Shown here piece after piece: positions 58,916 to 64,000 of a stretch of 64,000 nucleotides of DNA. The stretch is taken from assembly GCF_010548375.1 (NCBI RefSeq), contig NZ_JAAGLY010000008.1, forward strand, positions 310,001 through 374,000, in the 5' to 3' direction. Position numbers and translations under genes: made by a program. This stretch comes from Streptomyces sp. SID13726. GTDB lineage: Bacteria; Actinomycetota; Actinomycetes; Streptomycetales; Streptomycetaceae. The notes under the pieces were generated by a model, which worked only from the letters and a program-made list of their open reading frames with translations, had not been told where the DNA came from and searched no databases. Each line of letters opens with the position of its first letter. The first letter of the stretch is position 1.

Positions 58916-59272
58916 CTACGGGGCGGCCTCGGCATTCACCTGGACCACTCGCGCCCCGGCGATCCCCAGTACCTCGACAATTCGGTGAGCGGCGGACGGG
59001 GAGAAGAGGCCGCTGGTCACACTCAGGCCGAATTGAGGCGTCGGAGGGTGCTCCACCTCGCGCAGCAGGAGGAACGCCTCCCCCTCTGCCGGGGAGAAGG
59101 CGAAGCAGAGCCACTCCGCGAGGCTGTCGCAGGCGGTCTCCGCCCGGCCCCAGCGCTCCTCCAGCGCCACACGGTCAATATCGACCTCGGCGAGCCACTT
59201 GACGTCGCGCGAACTGACATCCCCTTCAGGGATCCGCTTCAGCTCCGCAGGGTCCAACTCTCTCAGGTCCAT
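58916..59272 (-). CDS. Hypothetical protein, probable immunity protein (118 aa)
   Basis: An acidic soluble protein of 118 residues starting MDLRELDPAELKRIPEGDVS, with no known motif that I recognise. Its start lies 2 nt after the stop of a toxin-like fragment (59275), and GAGGTG is suitably placed for ATG 59272. The tight coupling, the size and the location in the RHS island suggest an immunity protein left behind after its toxin gene was lost. Function by context only. Confidence 0.55.
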   Translation of the reverse strand: MDLRELDPAELKRIPEGDVSSRDVKWLAEVDIDRVALEERWGRAETACDSLAEWLCFAFSPAEGEAFLLLREVEHPPTPQFGLSVTSGLFSPSAAHRIVEVLGIAGARVVQVNAEAAP

Positions 59273-59274
59273 CC

Positions 59275-59478
59275 CTACCGCACCTCTGTGACGATGACCG
59301 GAACGGAAGCCCACTCCTCGCCCTCCATCTCGGATTCCTTGACGCTATCCCCCCAGGAAGCGTATCCAGGCCTGATGTCGACCTTGGGCTTTACGGCGGT
59401 GAAGAACTCCAGGCTTCCCAGCTTGGCGCCCTTGGGGATGGCACCGACGTGCGCCTGGGTAGTCGCGACTCCGAGGGA
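59275..59478 (-). pseudogene. C-terminal fragment of a toxin-like gene
   Basis: Sixty-seven codons are open up to a TAG at 59479-59481 and end at 59275. The text looks coding (AHVGAIPKGAKLGSLEFF, then IRPGYASWGDSV, then EWASVPVIVTEVR) with normal codon third-base GC. It stops 2 nt before the next gene. No start codon with a ribosome binding site is visible and the frame is closed upstream, so I read it as the displaced tip of a polymorphic toxin. Confidence 0.5.
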
Positions 59479-59572
59479 CTACCTCTGCCCTCGGAGCCCG
59501 ACATATCTGGCTGCGGCCCAAAGCGCGGGCAGCCTGCGCTGTCTCGGCTGCGGCGAGCCCCGGACGTCGCTC

Positions 59573-59854
59573 TTACCCGCTCCCACCACCTATCTCCCGT
59601 AGAAGATCTTTGCACTCCGAGTGGCCTCGCACATGGCGGCAAACCCCACTCTCCGAATCGACGACAACTCCAGGGCTACCACCAAACCTTGGCCTGCAGC
59701 TCGGAGTTTTCGGATTCACGGTGATTTGAAACAGGTAGAGGCCGGACCCTGAGATACCTCGAAATTGAAGCCCCCACTGCAATTCATCATTTGAGGGAAG
59801 GTCGCGAGATGCGAATTCTTGCGCAGCAAATTCGGCAGCCTCCAAGTCAATCAC
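59573..59854 (-). pseudogene. Probable decayed immunity-type gene
   Basis: A GTG at 59854 overlaps the stop of the fragment upstream (GTGA), as in toxin-immunity pairs of this island. The first 55 codons look coding (VIDLEAAEFAAQEFASRDLP, then NDELQWGLQFRG, then LYLFQITVNPKTP); after that the text becomes low-quality, so a frameshift is likely. It is not assigned to a family. Confidence 0.4.
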
Positions 59855-60024
59855 GGTGCCGGAACACCGCCTCCCGTATGCATGAACTCCCAATGATCCC
59901 AGTTCATGTCGGCGTATCCTCCTGCCTGACCATCAACGAAGCCAAGTTGGTCGCCAATATATAATACCCGGCAGTACCCGGTCTTGGAAGGGCAGGCCTC
60001 AGAGATCGCCCCCCCGTGGGATTT
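59851..60024 (-). pseudogene. C-terminal fragment of a second toxin-like gene
   Basis: Fifty-seven open codons end in GGGVPAP and a TGA at 59851. The stretch EACPSKTGYCRVLYIGDQLG, then GGYADMNWDHWEFMHTGGG, looks coding. An in-frame TGA at 60025-60027 closes it upstream. With the coupled gene after it, it repeats the toxin-tip plus immunity layout. Confidence 0.4.
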
Positions 60025-60244
60025 TCAGCATCCACTCATAGCAGCACGGCCACCAACTTCAGAACTTGCGTGCGCTCAACCCAGTGAATGAGGCCATCCA
60101 GGACGGATCCGACGCCGAGATCACACCAGCCACACCAAGATCATAAAATCTAGAATTCGTTGCGGTAAACCAATTTGGCAGCCGTACGGCCGGGCAAGGT
60201 TCGGCAATCCAACCTGGCACTTCGCGCAGTTCATGTGTGAGTGC

Positions 60245-60544
60245 TCAGGACTCCCTTGACGCTCTTCCCTCAGGACCTGCGTGGGCGCGCTGGATGGACG
60301 GCCTTCGCCTTCGCGCACGATGCAGCAGACAACGTGAGGCGCCTTGCAGAAGATCCGGTGGGGCGCCTTCCCTTCGCTGCCCGGTGGCTACATCAGCCGT
60401 CGGCCGGGGTGGTTTTCCCGTCACCAGAGGGCCGGCCCGGCGAACCGGGTTGCGCGGAGACATCAAGGTCGGGTGCCAGTCGAGCAGGCTCATCTCGGCA
60501 TCATCCGCCTCCAGGGAATACATCATCACGCTGCCCATGCTCAT
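60245..60544 (-). pseudogene. Fragment of an immunity-type gene
   Basis: ATG at 60544 opens MSMGSVMMYSLEADDAEMSL then LDWHPTLMS, which looks coding; beyond about 30 codons the text turns into arginine/proline-rich nonsense, suggesting a frameshift or rearrangement near 60450. It lies 45 nt after the stop of the toxin-like fragment at 60590. Confidence 0.35.
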
Positions 60545-60589
60545 GATTTATTTGCGCTTGGACGTCAAGGACTCCGGCGTCTCGATGCT

Positions 60590-60720
60590 TCAGAAATCCT
60601 TGCCGTCGTAGACGTACGAACTCTGGACCCCCGGGACCCATTTCCCATCTTTCAGGCAGTCGCGAATTCCTTTTATATCGCCAGGCCGGACTGCTGGGGG
60701 GACGGGAACGCGGCGGGTGC
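60590..60720 (-). pseudogene. C-terminal fragment of a third toxin-like gene
   Basis: About 35 codons look coding and end at a TGA (60590-60592): GDIKGIRDCLKDGKWVPGVQ followed by SSYVYDGKDF. The upstream border (60720) is approximate because the frame stays open into doubtful text. It adds a third orphan tip to the island. Confidence 0.35.
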
Positions 60721-60782
60721 TGGTACGGCCCACCCACGCGCGCAAACCCTCCAAGCAAGATCAATGATCAAGCACAGATCCT

Positions 60783-60821
60783 GGTCATGAGTTCCCGACG
60801 GCATCGTCGGAACTCATGACC
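60783..60821 (-). terminator. Long hairpin after the RHS toxin-immunity pair
   Basis: GGTCATGAGTTCC-C-GACG (60783-60800) pairs with CGTCGGAACTCATGACC (60805-60821) apart from one bulged C; loop GCAT. It lies 32 nt past the immunity gene stop at 60853 and so closes that unit. Confidence 0.75.
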
Positions 60822-60852
60822 GATCAAGGACAACCGAGTTCAAACTTCAAGA

Positions 60853-61098
60853 TTACCCGGCGGTCCCGAACTCCCTCACGAAATCCTCGAGCAGTTGGAT
60901 CATGTCTCTCTCCGACCAGTAAGGAGGCCCACCCCAGGGGCGATACAGAGACATCCCCTCCGCGAGAAATTCAAACACCTCGGAATCCATGAAATGCTCG
61001 ACGGCAAATCCTTCCATGGACGTCACGTATTCCATTGATCGATCTTCGCCGGAAATAAATTTTCGAGCCATTTCGAGAATTTCTTCCAGAGGGTTCAC
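60853..61098 (-). CDS. Probable immunity protein to the RHS toxin (81 aa)
   Basis: An acidic 81-residue protein (MNPLEEILEMARKF, then EDRSMEYVTSMEGFAVEHFM, then PYWSERDMIQLLEDFVREFG). GTG at 61098 overlaps the stop of the RHS toxin gene (GTGA), so the two are translated together, as in polymorphic toxin-immunity pairs. It resembles small helical immunity proteins in general; I cannot name the family. It appears complete, even though the toxin gene has lost its 5' end. Confidence 0.7.
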   Translation of the reverse strand: MNPLEEILEMARKFISGEDRSMEYVTSMEGFAVEHFMDSEVFEFLAEGMSLYRPWGGPPYWSERDMIQLLEDFVREFGTAG

Positions 61099-62492
61099 GG
61101 AATATCAAAGCTCCTCGGGATCATTGCAGTGACTATGTGATTCGGATTACTCCCAGAGACAACCACAAAAGGCTTACCTGGCAGCTGTGTCGCCCGAACC
61201 TGGATCGTATCGCGGACCGGGTCATACTTTACCTTGTTGGCGTTGTTCAGGATGTAGTCAAGCGCATTCAGCGTTGTGGGGGGACGCCCCGGCCCACTAC
61301 CGGCGACTCGTTCGGCAGCATGATTACTCAAAGTCCTGCCTTCCGGAGTGACCAGGTTGGGGAGGTGCAGGTTCTTCTCCTGCCTCAACGCCCAATTGGG
61401 GCTATAGGGAACCGGCAGGTTACTCGCCGCGCCGACAGCCTCATCGGCTCCCCTGAAGGTTACGGGAAGAACTTCGGCGTTCCCTTCAGGGAACCTTCCA
61501 CCGAGAGCCAGCATGGGAGCAAGCGAACCGTTGTTCCACGCCGCCTGGTAGGTAACGGAGTTAGGGTCCGCTCCGGCAGCACTCGCCCATCCGTCGTAGG
61601 TCTCCTTCGTGCTCTCAGTGGCACTGCAGGAACCATCATCGAACCAACAGAATGGATTGGCGAGGTCACTTGCCTTGTCAAGACCGTAGGCTATGCCGCC
61701 CAAATGCCCCATAAGGTTGTCCCGGTTGTTGCTGCCTCTCTTCGCCTGGGCCGGGTCTGGCCCCTTCTTGAATTCAACACTCGCTGAGGAACGCCCCCCG
61801 TCGGTGCGGACGGCAAAGGTCATGGTGCCGCTTCCGGTACCGCCGCCCGGGGTGTGGTAAACAAAACTTTGAGTGTAGGTATGGGTGGAATGGTAGACCC
61901 AGGTCCCGCCCGGCCCCATTGAGAGGTGGTCCCGATAGGAGCCGCCATTGCCGTCGCTGCATCCCTGCTCGCATGCCGTGATTGGGCGGAGGCCGGTGGG
62001 ATCAAACTTGGTGACGGGAGTGTTGTTGGAGTACGCGTACCCGTTGAGGGACTCGTGGTCCTCCGGGGCGAGAACTGGGTCAGCGGAGATAAACCGCCCG
62101 GTCACCGGGTCGTATTCTCGTGCGCCGATATGGGTGAGTCCAGTCTCGACGTCGGCTGGCTTACCCAAGAATCCCTTGTCGTCGGGCCAGGTCGACGGCG
62201 TCGCGCCACGCGCTTCGCCGAAGGGCTTGGTGTAACGGCGGGTGACAGCCTGGGTCGTAGCGTCCACAGTCATTGAGGCAGTGCCGTGGTGGTCGTCGAC
62301 CATCCAGGACAAGCCGGTCTCAGTGCGGATGGCGGTGGCATCGCCGACCGGGTAGTAGCGCTGAGCGGTGAACTTCTTGGCGGCCGTGTCGTAGTGGAGT
62401 TCCTGACCAGCCAGGTACAGGACGGTCTCGCCGGGGCCACGACGGATCAGTAGTTCACCGTTGGCGTCGTAGACGTATTCGCTGGTCTTGGT
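61095..62492 (-). pseudogene. 3' part of an RHS-repeat polymorphic toxin gene (5' end lost)
   Basis: About 465 codons remain. The RHS core is clear: YVYDANGELLIRRGPG, then WMVDDHHGTASMTVDA, ending in YDPVTGRFISADPVLAP and NGYAYSNNTPVTKFDPTGL, the junction after which RHS tips vary. The variable tip (about 300 residues) ends with LSNHAAERVAG, then NALDYILNNANKVKYD and KPFVVVSGSNPNHIVTAMIP, which recalls DUF4258-like RNase folds (inference). The frame upstream of 62492 is GNAT-gene DNA read in the wrong frame, so export and YD-repeat regions are gone. It may be silent. Confidence 0.8.
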
Positions 62493-62494
62493 GC

Positions 62495-62593
62495 CTCCGC
62501 CGCCACCGCCAGATCGGCCGCGTGCCGCCGTTCCAGCGGCTCCAGACGCACCAACCCGCCCTCCAGGACGGGCCCTTCCAACCGGAATCCCAT
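62495..62593 (-). pseudogene. N-terminal 33 codons of a GNAT acetyltransferase gene, cut by the RHS fragment
   Basis: ATG at 62593, with GGGAAGG upstream, opens MGFRLEGPVLEGGLVRLEPL then ERRHAADLAVAAE, a typical RimJ/RimL-like GNAT start. The homology stops at about 62495, where RHS sequence begins in another frame. The rest of the gene is not in the window. Confidence 0.7.
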
Positions 62594-62694
62594 GCCGTGC
62601 CTTCCCCTCGCAACGGCAGCAGTATGTGCGGCCACCGCGCCCGACGGGAAGCGGGTGGAGGGGGCGGCAGAGGGCAGCAGGGGGCGGCGAGCCG

Positions 62695-63963
62695 TCACAG
62701 GCCCTGTCTGAACTCCGCGAACGCCTCATGGAACCCCGGGAAGGTCTTCCGTACGCACCCCGGGTCGTCGAACGAGATTCCCGGTACCCGCAGGCCGGTG
62801 ACCGCGAAGGACATGACCATGCGGTGGTCGCCGTAGGACTTGATCTCGGTGGGGGTCAGCGCCGGTGCCGGGTGGATCTCGATCCAGTCCGGGCCCGTGG
62901 CGACCTGGGCGCCCAGAGCGCGGAGGTTCTCCGCGCAGGCCTCCAGGCGGTCGCACTCCTTCACCCGGGTGTTGGCGACGTCCTCGATGCGGACGGGTGA
63001 GGTGGCGAACGGGGCGATGGCGGCCAGCGTCGGCATGGTGTCCGAGATGTCCCGCATGTTGACGGTGAGGCCGTGCAGCCGGGACGGGCCGCGGACCGTC
63101 GTGGCCTCGGCGCCGACGGACACCTCCGCGCCCATCCGCCGCAGTACGTCCACGAAGCCGAGGTCTCCCTGGAGCGCGCCCGTGCCCAGCCCCGGCACCG
63201 TCACCTCCGCGCCCGGCGTCAGGGCGGCCGCCGCGAAGAAGTAGCTCGCCGTGGACGCGTCCGGCTCGATCGCGTAGGTCGTGGCACGGTAGCCGCCCGG
63301 CGGGACCACGTAGACGTCGCCCTCCCGCGCCACCTCCACGCCGAACTCCCGCATCATCGCGACGGTGATCTCGACGTACGGCACCGAGACCAGGTCCGTG
63401 ACCCGGATGCGCAGGCCCCTGCGGGTCAGGGGGCCCAGCAGCAGGAGCGCCGTCAGGTACTGGGAGGACTGGCCGGCGTCCAGCGTCACCTCGCCGCCCT
63501 CCACACCCGCCGCCGTCACCGTCAGCGGATGGTGGCCCTCCGCCTCCTCGTGCCGCAGGTCCACGCCGAGGTCGCGCAGGGCGCGGGACAGGGGGGCCAG
63601 GGGGCGCCTGCGCATCTGGGGCGAGGCGTCGAAGCGGTACGTGCCGTGGCCGGCCGCGGCCAGGGTGGGCAGGAAGCGGGCCGTCGTCGCGCCGTCCCGG
63701 CAGTACACGTCGGCCTCCGCGACCGCCGGTCCCTGCGGGCGGCCGTCCACCTGCCAGGTGTCCGGCGTACGGCCCACCCGGTACCCGAGCCGCACCAGGC
63801 CCTCGGCGAAGCCCTCCGTGTCGTCCGAGCGCAGGGGGCGTACGAGGGTGGTGACCCCGTCCGCGGCGGCGGCCAGGAAGAGGGCGCGGGCGGTGATGGA
63901 CTTCGAGCCGGGCAGGGCGAGGGACCGCGGGGCGGGACGACTGTCGACGGGCATGCCCCGCAT
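62695..63963 (-). CDS. aroA: 3-phosphoshikimate 1-carboxyvinyltransferase (EPSP synthase)
   Basis: A 422-residue EPSP synthase, the sixth shikimate-pathway step (shikimate-3-phosphate plus PEP). LPGSKSITARALFLAAAADG near 18-37 is the N-terminal signature, SSQYLTALLLLGPL lies mid-chain, and VKECDRLEACAENLRALGA and KSYGDHRMVMSFAV carry the C-terminal catalytic Asp/Glu and Arg residues. ATG at 63963 or at 63954 could be the start; the longer is given. Streptomyces often carry two aroA copies, and I cannot tell which this is. Confidence 0.93.
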   Translation of the reverse strand: MRGMPVDSRPAPRSLALPGSKSITARALFLAAAADGVTTLVRPLRSDDTEGFAEGLVRLGYRVGRTPDTWQVDGRPQGPAVAEADVYCRDGATTARFLPTLAAAGHGTYRFDASPQMRRRPLAPLSRALRDLGVDLRHEEAEGHHPLTVTAAGVEGGEVTLDAGQSSQYLTALLLLGPLTRRGLRIRVTDLVSVPYVEITVAMMREFGVEVAREGDVYVVPPGGYRATTYAIEPDASTASYFFAAAALTPGAEVTVPGLGTGALQGDLGFVDVLRRMGAEVSVGAEATTVRGPSRLHGLTVNMRDISDTMPTLAAIAPFATSPVRIEDVANTRVKECDRLEACAENLRALGAQVATGPDWIEIHPAPALTPTEIKSYGDHRMVMSFAVTGLRVPGISFDDPGCVRKTFPGFHEAFAEFRQGL

Positions 63964-64000
63964 GATCGCCCCAGGGGCGCGTCGTATGCCGGGGCGTCCA

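Overview
The window is high-GC actinobacterial DNA from a Streptomyces chromosome. The chaplin/rodlin locus at the left edge, the GTG/ATG starts with GGAGG-type ribosome binding sites, the four-base ATGA/GTGA gene overlaps and the WhiJ/DUF397 genes all point there. As far as I remember it, the left and middle gene order (chpA, chpD, rodlins, acyl-CoA ligase, iol genes, copZA, citrate synthase, RecD2, ribose genes) follows the S. coelicolor SCO2716-SCO2749 region.

Layout. 1-4.7 kb: the end of a flavoprotein gene, then the aerial-hypha surface genes: a wall-anchored chaplin, a short chaplin, three rodlins and an embedded LytR-CpsA-Psr gene. 4.7-13.5 kb: acyl-CoA ligase, a von Willebrand lipoprotein, an ABC-2 permease with a hydrolase-ATPase fusion, and an APC permease. 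13.6-20.7 kb: a myo-inositol catabolic operon (iolC, aldolase, iolB, iolD, mmsA) with a divergent iolE-like gene. 21-26.5 kb: a small HTH protein, a GNAT remnant, a zinc dehydrogenase, a PrsW protease and the copZA copper-efflux unit under a CsoR-type operator. 26.5-31 kb: a structured non-coding stretch, citrate synthase and RecD2. 31-37 kb: a ribose operon (rbsR, rbsA, fused rbsC-rbsB, rbsK, rbsD). 37-45 kb: a YwqG protein, a small exported protein, a TIR-HEAT protein and a LacI-linked sugar unit (isomerase, DUF993, Gfo/Idh). 45-58.7 kb: mixed accessory genes, including a PHBH-like hydroxylase with a two-domain O-methyltransferase, a WhiJ/DUF397/ATPase set, a Tat metalloprotease, an MFS exporter and a MarR-GNAT fusion. 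58.7-62.6 kb: a lower-GC island with an IS5-type transposase remnant, decayed toxin and immunity fragments and the 3' end of an RHS toxin gene joined to a beheaded GNAT gene. The window ends in aroA.

Themes. Three carbohydrate units (inositol, ribose, and an unknown sugar or inositol derivative) lie within 30 kb. Two of them share a near-identical palindromic motif (19772-19787 and 43954-43968), which suggests that the LacI protein at 44172 acts on both. The most novel items are the TIR-HEAT protein, the membrane hydrolase-ABC ATPase fusion, the RHS toxin graveyard, the two-domain methyltransferase pair, a 52-nt near-perfect palindrome in a leader, and a structured 0.47-kb intergenic stretch ending in a strong terminator.
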